A DNA stretch of 64,000 nucleotides from an uncultured Clostridia bacterium (GCA_934277645.1 CAKQUX010000001.1:186001-250000); one strand, 5' to 3'. Positions 1 through 9,465 are shown, counted from the stretch's first letter. Translations and numbers: made by a program. Notes: a model not told the origin generated them from the sequence alone.

Positions 1-82
1 CTGCCGAAGCCGAAACGAGAACGTTTCCTTTTAAATATATAGCTTGTTTTTGACTGTCAGTCCACTTGATTTTTTCCGTCAT
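1..82 (-). CDS. addA: AddA helicase-nuclease subunit, N-terminus only
   Basis: The fragment reads MTEKIKWTDSQKQAI and continues into KGNVLVSASA, where the window ends. This is the Q-motif and the approach to Walker A that open UvrD-type AddA helicases. AddA pairs with AddB to process double-strand breaks. It lies 198 bases downstream of addB on the same strand, the usual addB-addA order. An in-frame ATG at 127 would add 15 residues. I prefer 82 because the WTxxQ motif normally sits close to the start, although neither ATG has a convincing ribosome site. Only the first 27 or so codons are visible, so the name rests on the motif and the neighbour. Confidence 0.8.
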   Translation of the reverse strand, partial: MTEKIKWTDSQKQAIYLKGNVLVSASA

Positions 83-280
83 AGTATTCCCGTGATCGTT
101 TATTCCGATATCGGTCGTTTTCGCCATAATATCGGATTGTTTTGTTTAAGTCGTAGATTCGAATTTTCTATCGTTTTCTATATCGCAATTTTTTGCGGTT
201 GTCGTAATTTTATTTAGTTCGGTTTGCGTTTGATTTAAACTGATAAATAATCATTGCCGCTTCGTTTGCGGTCAAGCGGT

Positions 281-3200
281 TTAGTTCGATTTCGTCGCAA
301 TCAAATCATCCCCTTGAGCGGAAGCCTCAGTTGCCGAGCTTTCGTTTTCGCTCGTTAGCACGTCGATTTTTACATTTGGCAGCACTCTTTCGTCTTCACC
401 GCGACGCTTGCAAATTTCGTAATAATCGCAAACCTTACATTTATCTTTCACGGGACTTGCTTTTATAAATCCCTTTTCTATAAGCTCGACGCCCTTTATC
501 GCAATTTTTTTGGAATAGTTCATAATCGTCTTAAAGTCGTCCGACGAAATCAAATCTTCCTTATCGTTAAATTCGCCGTTTTGTTTAACAGTCAAATCGA
601 GTATAGAAACCGATTTATCGTAACATTCGCTGTCTATTGCCTTTATTATGTCTTTGTCGCAAAGCACCTGCCCCTTTAATTTATAGCGCGAGTCGCTTGC
701 CGCAGACGTATATGCATTAAAAAGCGGCAGATAGAAAGCGCCCGCAGGACTTAATCCCTTTTCGGAGCATAACGCATTGAGATAGGTATAAAGCTGAATT
801 TTCTTGCCGAAATAAACGTCGCCGATAGAGATGTCTGCGCTTCTGAAAGATTTATAGTCGATAACGAGCGCATAACCGCTGTAGCAGTCTACTCTGTCGA
901 TTTTTCCTATGAGTTTTACTTTTCCGTATTCGGTTTCCAAAGTTATAGGTTTAAACTCGCCGTCGTCGTCGAAACTCGCTTCGACATAACAAGGTTTAAA
1001 TTCGCTTCTGTCGTTAATGGCTTTTAAGTCCTCGACTATTTCGATACATTCTTTTTTGAGCCTTTTAATCATCGTAATTCCGTCGATGCCGTCAAGCATC
1101 GCTTTGAAACGGTCGGCAGACAAGATTCTTTGAAATTGAAGTTCGACAAATTCGCCGACGTCCTGAATTTCGGTTTGGGGGTCAAAATACTTTTCAAGCA
1201 CGTCGTGAATAATCGTACCCGTTTCGGAGGTTAAAATTTGCATTTCTTCTCTGCGTTTAAGCCCTAACGTATAAGCAAAATAATAGGCGTAAGGACAACC
1301 GTAAAACTTTTCAAGTTTAGAAACGCTGGTGGTTTTTAAAATCATAGGCGATTCCAAATCGAGCCAATCACGAGTTTCGTTTATCGAAGCTAATCTTTCC
1401 TTTTTGTCTTCGCTTAATCTGGAATAAGCGTAATCGCGGACTTTGCCGACCATGCCGCCGTTTTCGTTTAGCATTCCCATTAGCTCGAATTCGCAATTCT
1501 TTGTGCCGTTAAAGCGCAACGCCAACTCGTCGTAATTTTCTTCGGCATAAATTCTTCTTTCCGTTTCGTCGAAGTCTGTTTCTTCGATTTTGAATATGCT
1601 CTTTATTTCGTTCAACACGTTCGCTTCTTTCGTCGGGGATTTATCGAAATCGGACAGCGGTCTTGTAATATACAGCTTTTCGGACGGCGCAACCAAAAGG
1701 TCTATTATACTCATCATTCTTCTTTGATTGACTGCCTTTGCCGACTGATTAAGGTCAAGTCCGAATGACGACAAAGCGTCTTCTATCTGACTTGTGACAA
1801 TCATTCCGCCTTTTGACAAAGTAGGAAGCGTGCCTTCTTTTGCGCCCACGATAAATAGATATTTGCAATCGTAAATTTTGCTTTCATTTACGTCGCCCAC
1901 AAAAACCGAATCGATAAAAAGCGGTAAAATCGAAAATTTAAGTTGACTAAGCGACGCCGAAAAAGTCTGATAAAAATCGTCTACGGATATTTCTTCGTCG
2001 GATGCGATTGCACAGTATTCCAAAAGAACGTCTTCGATTTTCTTTTCGGCAAGTTTTAAGATTTCGGCGTTTTCACTGCTTTGCGCTTTTATGCCATTTG
2101 CTACCGAACCGCTTAAAACTTCTTTCAATTCGCTTAACAAAATATTTGCAAACTCGCTTCCCTTCGCCTTTTCGGGAATTTTGTCCGCTTTTAAGGCAAA
2201 CGCCGCTCTTACTTTTTCGGCGTTTCCAAAATTGCCGTAAGTAAAAGGCTTTGTGACGTAATCAATCGAATATTTTAAACAATAATTTTCAAACTCGAAT
2301 GGCTCGATGCCGAAAAGCGGATTTTTTACAAAATCGTTCACGCTGTAAAAATCATAATTTTCCGTCTTAGTTCTCAAAAGTCCGAGCAGATATTTTGCAG
2401 GAAGCGTGTCGGCAACAAGTCTTGGACAATCTATAAAATGCGGAATGTCGAAGCGTTTAAACACACTGTCTATTGCGTCGGTATATCCGTCCGTTTGAGA
2501 AACGCCTACCGCAATGTCTAAATATCTGGCTCCGCTTCTTATGAGTTTGCTTATTTCGACGGCAAGCCACTTTATTTCGTCAAACGGATCATGAGCGACA
2601 ACCGATACAACTTTATCGGTCGGCAAAACGTTTTTGACGCCGCTGTACGAAAAGACGGTTTCCGCCATAATTTTTTGATGCGGCGGCAAAGCTATGCTGT
2701 GCCAAACTTTTTCCACCTTTACGTCGGAAATGGCTTCGAGCGCTTTCTGCGTTGCGATAGGATAAATTCTGCCGTTTTTGTTTCCTGCGCCGTTTACGAT
2801 TCCGACAGTGAGCGAGTTTGCGTTTTTGGCAAGGCTTTCGATAATTTTCATCTCGGGCGCTTTAAACGACGAAAAACCGCAGACGTAAAAATTTTGCGGA
2901 AGCGTTTCGGTTTTGAGTTTTTCGGCAAGCGTTGTCAAACGAGTGGTCGAATCGACGACGTCGCCGCCCAAAGCGTTTTCGTACTCACCGAGTAAAAAAG
3001 CGGTATCGAGAAGTCTTTCTTTAAAACCTTCTTTCATTTTAAGCGCGGCGTCTTTAAGGCTTTTTGCCGAAACGCCGCTGTTACGGAATTCGGTAAGCGA
3101 GGCGTAAAGTTCCCTTGCAAAGCCGACCTTTTTTGCTACTTTTCCGAAGTATTTAAGTTTTTCCGCATTTTTCCTTATGACGTTTTGCAAAAGCATAACC

Positions 3201-3448
3201 GAGCCTTCGGGCGTAAGACACTTATCGTACCTTTGTCCGAGCAGCTTTTTCGCAAGACGATTAAACGTCACGACTTCAAGATTAAAACAAGCCTTTTTGC
3301 CGAGCTTTTTTAAAAGCGACTTTTCCATCGACATAGAAAACCTGTCGGGAACGATAAATATATGCTCTGCCCCGTCAAAATTTTCTTTAAGCTCTTTGAC
3401 AACGCCTTCAAAAGCTCCTTTCGTAACGTTCGATAAAATAATTTTCAT
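281..3448 (-). CDS. addB: AddB/RexB-type helicase-nuclease subunit
   Basis: This is the partner of AddA in end resection at double-strand breaks. The 1055-residue length fits the family. The C-terminal half carries a RecB-type PD-(D/E)XK nuclease: a Cys near residue 717 (FYGCPYAYYF), the catalytic VIDYKS near 863, and a closing Cys cluster C1004, C1007, C1013. These four Cys would bind the family's iron-sulfur cluster. The N-terminus starts MKIILSNVTKG where nucleotide-binding AddB proteins have a GxxGxGKT loop, so the Walker A motif is degenerate, as in RexB-like forms. No clear Shine-Dalgarno sequence precedes the ATG. addA follows on the same strand. Confidence 0.9.
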   Translation of the reverse strand: MKIILSNVTKGAFEGVVKELKENFDGAEHIFIVPDRFSMSMEKSLLKKLGKKACFNLEVVTFNRLAKKLLGQRYDKCLTPEGSVMLLQNVIRKNAEKLKYFGKVAKKVGFARELYASLTEFRNSGVSAKSLKDAALKMKEGFKERLLDTAFLLGEYENALGGDVVDSTTRLTTLAEKLKTETLPQNFYVCGFSSFKAPEMKIIESLAKNANSLTVGIVNGAGNKNGRIYPIATQKALEAISDVKVEKVWHSIALPPHQKIMAETVFSYSGVKNVLPTDKVVSVVAHDPFDEIKWLAVEISKLIRSGARYLDIAVGVSQTDGYTDAIDSVFKRFDIPHFIDCPRLVADTLPAKYLLGLLRTKTENYDFYSVNDFVKNPLFGIEPFEFENYCLKYSIDYVTKPFTYGNFGNAEKVRAAFALKADKIPEKAKGSEFANILLSELKEVLSGSVANGIKAQSSENAEILKLAEKKIEDVLLEYCAIASDEEISVDDFYQTFSASLSQLKFSILPLFIDSVFVGDVNESKIYDCKYLFIVGAKEGTLPTLSKGGMIVTSQIEDALSSFGLDLNQSAKAVNQRRMMSIIDLLVAPSEKLYITRPLSDFDKSPTKEANVLNEIKSIFKIEETDFDETERRIYAEENYDELALRFNGTKNCEFELMGMLNENGGMVGKVRDYAYSRLSEDKKERLASINETRDWLDLESPMILKTTSVSKLEKFYGCPYAYYFAYTLGLKRREEMQILTSETGTIIHDVLEKYFDPQTEIQDVGEFVELQFQRILSADRFKAMLDGIDGITMIKRLKKECIEIVEDLKAINDRSEFKPCYVEASFDDDGEFKPITLETEYGKVKLIGKIDRVDCYSGYALVIDYKSFRSADISIGDVYFGKKIQLYTYLNALCSEKGLSPAGAFYLPLFNAYTSAASDSRYKLKGQVLCDKDIIKAIDSECYDKSVSILDLTVKQNGEFNDKEDLISSDDFKTIMNYSKKIAIKGVELIEKGFIKASPVKDKCKVCDYYEICKRRGEDERVLPNVKIDVLTSENESSATEASAQGDDLIATKSN

Positions 3449-3673
3449 TTAATTCATTTCTCACACAGTAATATAAAGCCTAAATAATGCCAAACCGCAA
3501 AAACGAAAAACCGAGTCTATGCGGTCTTTTAGCTCTATTGATATTTTATCAAATAACCGTGTCGTTTGCAACGATAACCAAAAAAATAAAACCTTTACGA
3601 TTGCGCCTTTTTGCAAAATAAGGCAACCTGTCCGAAAATTTAACCAAATCAAACAATTACGAGTAGAAAAAGT

Positions 3674-3701
3674 TTGCCAGATTTCTATTTTATGCTATAA
3701 T
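3674..3701 (+). promoter_or_regulatory. Sigma-A promoter with extended -10 for the lipoprotein at 3717
   Basis: TTGCCA at 3674-3679, a 16-base spacer and TATAAT at 3696-3701, preceded by TGC (extended -10). It lies 15 bases upstream of the ATG, and a GAGGT ribosome site fits between. Confidence 0.75.
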
Positions 3702-3716
3702 GCATTTGAGGTAACT

Positions 3717-4598
3717 ATGAAAAAATCAGTTTTATTTTTAATTTGCGTAGCCTTAATATGCGTGGCTTGCCTTACGCTTACGGCTTGCAACAACGCTACT
3801 CCGCAAGGACAACTCGGAAACTATTTTTCCAAATATGAAAAATATACGTATGCGGTACACGATTCTAAAAACAATATCAACGGCACTTACGAGCTTGAAA
3901 TAAAAGAATATGCCGAAACAAAAAACTCGGTCGTTCTTTCAGACGGCTTTACGCTTGAAAACAAAAGCGCAGGTCATTTGATAAAGTCAACGCTTAATAT
4001 AGGCTCAAAAACCTACGTCACGGCTTGCTATTATACGAACGTCAGCGGAAACAGTTATTACCTTCCGCAAGGCAGTTATAAATCGGTAACGGACAACGGA
4101 ACGGAACTTTACAGCGTAAAAGTCACCTACTCGGCAGGCTCGAAATCGACAAACGCAAATTACACTTTGACGGAAAACGGCAAAACGCCTAAAAAAGGTT
4201 CGCTTTCCCTTAAATCGCCGTATTACGACAATCTTGAATTTTACACTATGCTTCGCGGCGCGTCGACAATGGGAACCAGTTTTTCGATGAGTTACAACGT
4301 TGCGCTCGTTGCGCCTAACGAAATCACGTCGGCGACAATCAGCGCAAGCTGTTCGTCAACCGAAAAGGTCTCAAACCTTCCTGAAACGGTTTTCGACGGC
4401 GGCAAAGCCGATTGCTACAAAGTTTCGATTAGCCGTAGCACGAAAGTCGCAGGCACAAGCTACACCGTGTATTATGCAAAATCAAACGTTAAAAAGTTGA
4501 ACGGCGTAGATTGCAGACCGCTTGTCAGAGTTATGACGAAAATCGTCGAAGGCGACGTAACGTACACTTTGAGCGGCGTCGAAGCGTCAAACATTTAA
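3717..4598 (+). CDS. Lipoprotein of unknown function
   Basis: This 293-residue protein begins with a type II signal peptide: MKK, a hydrophobic stretch, then LTLTAC with Cys at about residue 24 as the lipidated residue. The mature part is Ser/Thr/Tyr-rich and predicted mostly beta, without a motif I recognise. The start was set at 3717 because GAGGT lies just upstream and the signal peptide begins there; the frame is open further upstream to 3519 but that extension is not signal-like. It stands alone, with its own promoter and a strong terminator. It is presumably anchored outside the membrane, and its role is unknown. Confidence 0.85.
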   Translation: MKKSVLFLICVALICVACLTLTACNNATPQGQLGNYFSKYEKYTYAVHDSKNNINGTYELEIKEYAETKNSVVLSDGFTLENKSAGHLIKSTLNIGSKTYVTACYYTNVSGNSYYLPQGSYKSVTDNGTELYSVKVTYSAGSKSTNANYTLTENGKTPKKGSLSLKSPYYDNLEFYTMLRGASTMGTSFSMSYNVALVAPNEITSATISASCSSTEKVSNLPETVFDGGKADCYKVSISRSTKVAGTSYTVYYAKSNVKKLNGVDCRPLVRVMTKIVEGDVTYTLSGVEASNI

Positions 4599-4641
4599 AG
4601 ATACTTCAAACAATAAAACAAATTTAATCAAGTAGTATAGC

Positions 4642-4670
4642 AAAAACCACCGCATTGCGGTGGTTTTTTT
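4642..4670. terminator. Bidirectional rho-independent terminator
   Basis: A 12-base-pair stem (4642-4653 with 4657-4668), loop ATT, flanked by A and T runs. It lies between convergent genes and can serve both the lipoprotein and the dnaX-ebfC-recR operon. Confidence 0.9.
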
Positions 4671-4759
4671 GTTAATAAGATTTTTTAACTGCTTTTTAAA
4701 TTTAGCTATTTAAAACCGAATTGTTTAAATTAAGTTAGTTTTCAGCCTACGGCTATCGA

Positions 4760-5344
4760 TTATAATTCAATGCGCGACTTCAACGCCTGCGTAAGCGTCA
4801 TCTCGTCGGCATACTCGATGACAGAACCTTGTGGCAATCCCCTTGCTATTCTCGTCACTTTTATGCCGAGCGGCTTTATAAGCGACGCTATATACATTGC
4901 AGTCGCTTCGCCTTCGACGTCCGGATTTGTCGCTAAAATAACTTCTTCGACGCCGTTAAGTCTTGCAAGCAATTCCTTAATTCTTATGTCGTTAGGTCCG
5001 ACGTGGTCCATAGGCGAAATTACGCCGTGCAAAACGTGATACACGCCCTTGTAACCTTTGACTTTTTCAAACGCTATGACGTCTTTCGGTTCTTTCACCA
5101 CGCATATCGTTTTTTTGTCACGGCTAAGGCAAATGTCGCACACTTCGTTTTCGGTAAAATTTCCGCATTCTTTGCAAAAACGGACGTGTTGTTTAACGTC
5201 CTTAATTGCGTCTATAAGGTTTTGAACGTCCTCGTCGGAATAATTCAAAATCGAATAGGCATATCTTGCGGCAGTCTTTTCACCGACGCTCGGAAGTTTG
5301 GTAAGTTCCGCTATAAGTTTAGATAACGATTTAACGTAAGTCAT
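4760..5344 (-). CDS. recR: Recombination protein RecR
   Basis: RecR loads RecA at gaps together with RecF/RecO. The 194-residue protein shows a helix-hairpin-helix near the start (LPSVGEKTAARYA), a C4 zinc finger around residues 57-72 (CKECGNFTENEVCDIC) and a Toprim domain that follows (VVKEPKDVIAFE). Length and order match the family. Its ATG shares one base with the ebfC stop codon (TAATG), so translation is probably coupled. It is the last gene of dnaX-ebfC-recR. Confidence 0.97.
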   Translation of the reverse strand: MTYVKSLSKLIAELTKLPSVGEKTAARYAYSILNYSDEDVQNLIDAIKDVKQHVRFCKECGNFTENEVCDICLSRDKKTICVVKEPKDVIAFEKVKGYKGVYHVLHGVISPMDHVGPNDIRIKELLARLNGVEEVILATNPDVEGEATAMYIASLIKPLGIKVTRIARGLPQGSVIEYADEMTLTQALKSRIEL

Positions 5345-5673
5345 TAAAACAATCCGCCCGTTGCTCCTGCCATAGGTCCGAGCAAGTCTTGTGACAAATT
5401 CTCGGCTTTGTTCATAGCGTCGTTAAATGCGGCGTTAATCATATCTTCAAGCATTTCGACGTCATCAGGATCGACAGCCTCAGGCTTAATCTTAATGCCT
5501 ACAAAAGTTTTGTTTCCTTTAAGCGTAACCTCGACAATGCCGCCGCCTGCCGTACCGGTTACTTCTTCCTCGGCAAGTTTTTCCTGAGCTTCTTTAAGTT
5601 GTCTTTGCATAGCTTGCGCTTGCTTCATAAGTTGCGCCATGTTTCCGCCGCCGAATCCACCAAAGTTTCCCAT
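5344..5673 (-). CDS. ebfC: YbaB/EbfC nucleoid-associated protein
   Basis: A small DNA-binding, nucleoid-associated protein of 109 residues. The Gly/Met/Gln-rich N-terminus (GNMAQLMKQAQAMQRQLKEA) and the central EVTLKGNK and DVEMLEDMI segments are typical of the YbaB family. An AAAGGAG ribosome site precedes the ATG. It sits between dnaX and recR as in most bacteria. The family binds DNA as a dimer; a direct role in recombination with RecR is often assumed but not shown by this sequence. Confidence 0.95.
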   Translation of the reverse strand: MGNFGGFGGGNMAQLMKQAQAMQRQLKEAQEKLAEEEVTGTAGGGIVEVTLKGNKTFVGIKIKPEAVDPDDVEMLEDMINAAFNDAMNKAENLSQDLLGPMAGATGGLF

Positions 5674-5968
5674 ATTATTACTCCTTTAATTGTTTGTTCT
5701 GTTTGGACAATTTTTATATTTTCGTTTAATGCTAAACTCAAACCATAACGCCTGAATCCTTAGCCTTTAAATGATTTCATATTTTACGATTTTTATCGCA
5801 TCTCTTATGCTTAATAGATTGCTTCTATTATTTAAGCCCGTTGCCTTTAGATTTTCATATTGTTTAAATCTCTAAACTTTCAGAATTTATTTCGATTTTG
5901 TATCGGTTAATAAATTTTGAAAATTTTAAACTTTTAACCGCTACGACAAAATGGCAACTACTCTTTTA
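5674..5968. other. AT-rich spacer between dnaX and ebfC
   Basis: About 295 bases with no convincing reading frame, RNA gene or strong hairpin. No signal-recognition-particle RNA core motif, which is often found near dnaX, was seen. Confidence 0.6.
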
Positions 5969-7597
5969 CTACTTCTTTATGGTTATATCGTCGCCGAACA
6001 TCGATTTTAAATAATCGACCGTGTTGTCTTCGTCGAGAACGAGTTTCTTTTTAAACTCACAGTCCATATCCGTCACGTCGGAAATTGCCTTTCTCAAAAA
6101 CGCCTTATTGTCCGGTTTAGTCGCAATCGTATACGGCTGACCGTCCGCAAAATAGACCACAAATTTTCCGTCAACGATTTTAGGCTCTGCGTCCGACACG
6201 GCGAATTTCAAAAAGCTGTCGCTTCCCATTCTATCCATTTCGCCAAGCACCGCCGCCATAACAAATCCCCATATTTGATTTGCCTTTTTCGTCAAATCGT
6301 CGGTCATTGAAACCGTAATTTTTCCGTTTTCGTTTGCCTGTGGCATCTGATTGACGCTTGCGTTTTGTGTGGTTTTAACGTCTATGTTTTCCGATTCGCT
6401 TTCTTTGCTTGGCTTAGTATTCTCTTCTGCTTTTACCGTATTTGCGGATTGCAAAGACCTAACGGTTTGTTTTGGCGCAATTATCGTTTTTTTTTCCGTT
6501 TCGCCATTCTCGAAAAGTCCGACTTCGACTATTGCGGCTTCGAGCAATATACGATGCTGTGAAGAATATTTGAATTCTCCCTCTAACGCCGTAAATTTTT
6601 TCATAGCGTTAAGCAAGGTATCGGTTTGATAATTTCGTTGAACTTTGTCGAGGCTTTCGAATATGTCTTGCGGTAAACCTAAAAACTTGTTCGCCGTACT
6701 GCACTTTTTGACAAACATCATATTCCTGAACGTTTCGGCAAGCGAAGAAGAAAGAGTTTGAATGCTCTTTCCCAAATCGACGATTTTTGCGACTTTTTCG
6801 AGAGCCAACGACAAATTGCCGCTTAAAATATCGCTTGCAAGCGTAATTATGCTATGAGGGTCGCTTTCACCCAAAACTTCGAGTACGCCAAGATACGTCA
6901 CCTTGTCGCCGCAGTACGAAAGGCACATATCGGCAATCGACAACATATCTCTTGCGCTACCTGCGCCGGCTTGCGCAATAAGCATAAGTGCGTCATCTTC
7001 ATATTTAGCACCCACGGCGTCGTAAACCGATTTAAGGTGACTTACAAGTTTTGCAGTCGGAATAAGTCTGAAATCGAAACGCAAACATCTTGAAAGAATT
7101 GTTTGCGGAATTGCCTGAACTTCGGTCGTACACAAAATAAAAATAGCGTGTGACGGCGGCTCTTCAAGTGTTTTCAACAAAGCGTTATACGCGCTTTTCG
7201 TAAGCATGTGAACTTCGTCGATTATATAAACTTTGTAACCGCCTTCTTTGACGGGCGCATAATTTATCTTTTCGGTAAGTTCCCTTATTTGGTCAACGCT
7301 GTTATTCGACGCGGCGTCTATTTCGAGAATATCGAAATTTGTAGACAGCTTCATTTCCTGACAGCTATGGCATTTTCCGCAAGGCGAACCGTTTACGGGA
7401 CTATCACAGTTGACAGCTCTCGCCAAAATTTTTGCAACGGAAGTTTTACCCGTACCGCGAGTACCCGTAAACAAATACGCATGCCCGACCGCTTTATTTT
7501 TAATTTGGTTGACAAGCGTTTTGACGATATGTTCCTGTCCGATAACCTTGTCGAAAGTGTCGGGACGGAATCTTCTGTAAAGTGATGTATATGCCAT
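5969..7597 (-). CDS. dnaX: DNA polymerase III gamma/tau subunit
   Basis: This is the clamp-loader ATPase of the replisome, 542 residues from the chosen ATG. It shows MAYTSLYRRFRP at the start, Walker A GTRGTGKTS, a four-Cys zinc module (CDSPVNGSPCGKCHSC), Walker B with the SRC-site helix (YIIDEVHML), and a C-terminal tau-like region after a low-complexity linker rich in Glu/Lys/Asn. The frame is open 51 bases further upstream to a GTG, but homologues begin at MAYTSL. No Shine-Dalgarno sequence precedes this ATG; a TATAAT box ends 6 bases before it, so the mRNA may be leaderless. It leads the dnaX-ebfC-recR set. Confidence 0.96.
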   Translation of the reverse strand: MAYTSLYRRFRPDTFDKVIGQEHIVKTLVNQIKNKAVGHAYLFTGTRGTGKTSVAKILARAVNCDSPVNGSPCGKCHSCQEMKLSTNFDILEIDAASNNSVDQIRELTEKINYAPVKEGGYKVYIIDEVHMLTKSAYNALLKTLEEPPSHAIFILCTTEVQAIPQTILSRCLRFDFRLIPTAKLVSHLKSVYDAVGAKYEDDALMLIAQAGAGSARDMLSIADMCLSYCGDKVTYLGVLEVLGESDPHSIITLASDILSGNLSLALEKVAKIVDLGKSIQTLSSSLAETFRNMMFVKKCSTANKFLGLPQDIFESLDKVQRNYQTDTLLNAMKKFTALEGEFKYSSQHRILLEAAIVEVGLFENGETEKKTIIAPKQTVRSLQSANTVKAEENTKPSKESESENIDVKTTQNASVNQMPQANENGKITVSMTDDLTKKANQIWGFVMAAVLGEMDRMGSDSFLKFAVSDAEPKIVDGKFVVYFADGQPYTIATKPDNKAFLRKAISDVTDMDCEFKKKLVLDEDNTVDYLKSMFGDDITIKK

Positions 7598-7603
7598 AGC
7601 GTC

Positions 7604-7632
7604 ATTATAATTCAAAAACAAATTAAAATCAA
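7604..7632 (-). promoter_or_regulatory. dnaX promoter, leaderless geometry
   Basis: On the minus strand, TTGATT (7627-7632), a 17-base spacer and TATAAT (7604-7609). The ATG starts 6 bases after the -10 box, so the predicted transcript begins at or next to the A of the start codon. Confidence 0.65.
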
Positions 7633-7664
7633 GGCATTTTAGTCGCACTGTAAAATTTGCCGCG

Positions 7665-8549
7665 TTAATTGCAAAAAAGCACCGCTATCGCAATCTGAGT
7701 AAAACGCACAGAACCAAGCGAAAACGTTTTTTCCCTGAGTTCTTCGAGCATCGACAGTGTTGCGGAGAGTTTCGAGTCAAAATTTAATGCGTTTTCCGAT
7801 TTCGCGACTTTGGCAAACTCCGTTTGCGTTTTTGCAATCGCCCCTATAAGCACGAGCAATTTGTTTTTTGCTTCGGCCTCGCTCATTTCGCCGCTTGTGT
7901 TTTTGATTATAATTTCGCCCAAACTTTCATAGCATTTGACTATCGTCCCAAGCGCAGATTTAGCACTGCTATGCCAATTTTCAAGGCCGCTGAATGTCGA
8001 AATCGAAATTTCGATGAGCGAAGTTCCATCTTCTTGTTTTGAGAGTACCCTTTCGGCGTCTTCCTTGTTGTCATAAATTGCGGCGATAATTTTGTAACTT
8101 TCGTCGTATTTTAAAACGTAGCCTGCTCCGCCGCGTTTTTTGTTGACTACGCCTGCTTGCCGAGCTAAGTCCAAATCGTCGAAACTTTCCATTGACAAAA
8201 GATAAAACGTCTTGTAACTGTCGCCATAGCTTATTGCGTTCAAAATGCCGCCGTTCAAAATACCGCAAGCTACTATCGTGACTATAAAACACAACGCTAT
8301 GACAATCACCGCAAACACGCCGCCGCGATGACTCCGTTTTCGTTTATTTGTTTTACCGACAGCCTTGCGCGACGTCTGATTTTCGTCTCCGCCGCTTATA
8401 TCGTTTTCGCAAAAATTCTTTTCGTTGCACGCAATATTATGATTTTCGCAAGTTAAAACTTTATTTTTGCTGTCCGACAAAACGCTTCCGTCGTAACCGC
8501 CTACGTCGCTATCGTAGCCGTATCTTTCAATGCCGCCCTTTCGTTTCAT
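7665..8549 (-). CDS. Single-pass membrane protein with SPOR-like segment
   Basis: A 294-residue protein with a hydrophilic, basic N-terminal cytoplasmic part (about 1-77), one membrane helix (about 78-98, FAVIVIALCFIVTIVACGIL) and an extracytoplasmic domain. Residues about 112-170 (YLLSMESF, GGAGYVLKYDESYKIIAAIYDNKEDAERVL) resemble a SPOR repeat, the peptidoglycan-binding fold of division proteins; this is a pattern match by eye. The rest is helical. A TATAAT directly abuts the ATG and no ribosome site is visible, so the start is uncertain. It may belong to the cell envelope or division machinery. Confidence 0.65.
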   Translation of the reverse strand: MKRKGGIERYGYDSDVGGYDGSVLSDSKNKVLTCENHNIACNEKNFCENDISGGDENQTSRKAVGKTNKRKRSHRGGVFAVIVIALCFIVTIVACGILNGGILNAISYGDSYKTFYLLSMESFDDLDLARQAGVVNKKRGGAGYVLKYDESYKIIAAIYDNKEDAERVLSKQEDGTSLIEISISTFSGLENWHSSAKSALGTIVKCYESLGEIIIKNTSGEMSEAEAKNKLLVLIGAIAKTQTEFAKVAKSENALNFDSKLSATLSMLEELREKTFSLGSVRFTQIAIAVLFCN

Positions 8550-8670
8550 ATTATAAGCTATTACGGAAAATAAAAAATAATCACTAAAATGTCATAATTT
8601 GTAGCTTTTTGAAAGCGTAAATTTTATCATAACGGCGTAGGTGAAAATAAACAGGCGTAAAAATCGAAAT

Positions 8671-8696
8671 AAAAAACGAAGACTGCTCTTCGTTTT
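8671..8696 (-). terminator. Terminator downstream of dCMP deaminase
   Basis: A 10-base-pair stem (8673-8682 with 8687-8696) and a four-base loop. Read on the minus strand it ends in a T run. A second copy of the 3' arm at 8704-8715 can form an alternative 12-base-pair pairing with 8672-8683. Confidence 0.75.
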
Positions 8697-8819
8697 CAAG
8701 ATTGTCTTCGTTTTTGTTTCGTATTAAGTTAAAACTTAACGTCCTGCATAATAATGATTCAGGCTTATAGATATCTGTTATTTATAGGCAAACAAGATTT
8801 AACGATTAAACCTTACTTG

Positions 8820-9269
8820 TTATTCTTCAAAATGTTCGAGAAGTATGCCGGCCTCGCCGATAAGTTGAAGCGAAAACTCGTCGGGATACGGATGAACGTA
8901 AACGATACGCTTTATGCCCGAATTGATAATCATTTTCGTGCATATCGAACAAGGTTGATGAGTGACGTAAATAGTTGCGCCGTCAACGCTTATGCCCTGT
9001 TTTGCGGCTTGAATAATTGCGTTTTGTTCGGCGTGAACGGCATAGCACAACTCTTGACAAGTACCCGATTTAATGCCCCTTTCGTCGCGCATACATACGC
9101 CCTTATCGCGGCAATTAAACACACCCGACGGCGCGCCGTTGTAACCCGTCGTCAAAATTCTCTTGTCCTTAACAATGACGGCTCCGACTTGTCTGCCGTC
9201 GCGATGACAGCTCGACCAGCTTGAAACAAGCTTCGCCATTTCGATAAATCTGCTATCCCACTTATCCAT
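8820..9269 (-). CDS. Deoxycytidylate (dCMP) deaminase family protein
   Basis: A zinc-dependent deaminase that would convert dCMP to dUMP, feeding thymidylate synthesis by ThyA (46.9 kb). At 149 residues it has the HAEQNA proton-shuttle and zinc motif, and PCSIC with the two zinc Cys. A Cys/His-containing insert (CRDKGVCMRDERG, CQELC) is typical of ComEB-type enzymes. A GAGGTGAG ribosome site lies upstream. It is flanked by its own terminator and is monocistronic. Confidence 0.93.
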   Translation of the reverse strand: MDKWDSRFIEMAKLVSSWSSCHRDGRQVGAVIVKDKRILTTGYNGAPSGVFNCRDKGVCMRDERGIKSGTCQELCYAVHAEQNAIIQAAKQGISVDGATIYVTHQPCSICTKMIINSGIKRIVYVHPYPDEFSLQLIGEAGILLEHFEE

Positions 9270-9436
9270 AATCTCACCTCGAAGTTTTTAGAAATTATAG
9301 CATACGAAAAACGGCAAGTAAATAAAAACCGCAAAAACAAAAAACAAAAACTTCAAAAAATCGGATTATCGAATAATTTAAGATTGAAATCGACAAAATT
9401 TGAACAAAAATTTATATATATTTTTACTCAAAATTG

Positions 9437-9465
9437 TTGACAAATATTGTTAAAGAATATATAAT
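9437..9465 (+). promoter_or_regulatory. groESL promoter, perfect sigma-A consensus
   Basis: TTGACA (9437-9442), 17 bases, TATAAT (9460-9465). The CIRCE operator that HrcA binds in most Firmicutes (TTAGCACTC and its inverse) is absent between here and the start of groES. Confidence 0.88.
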
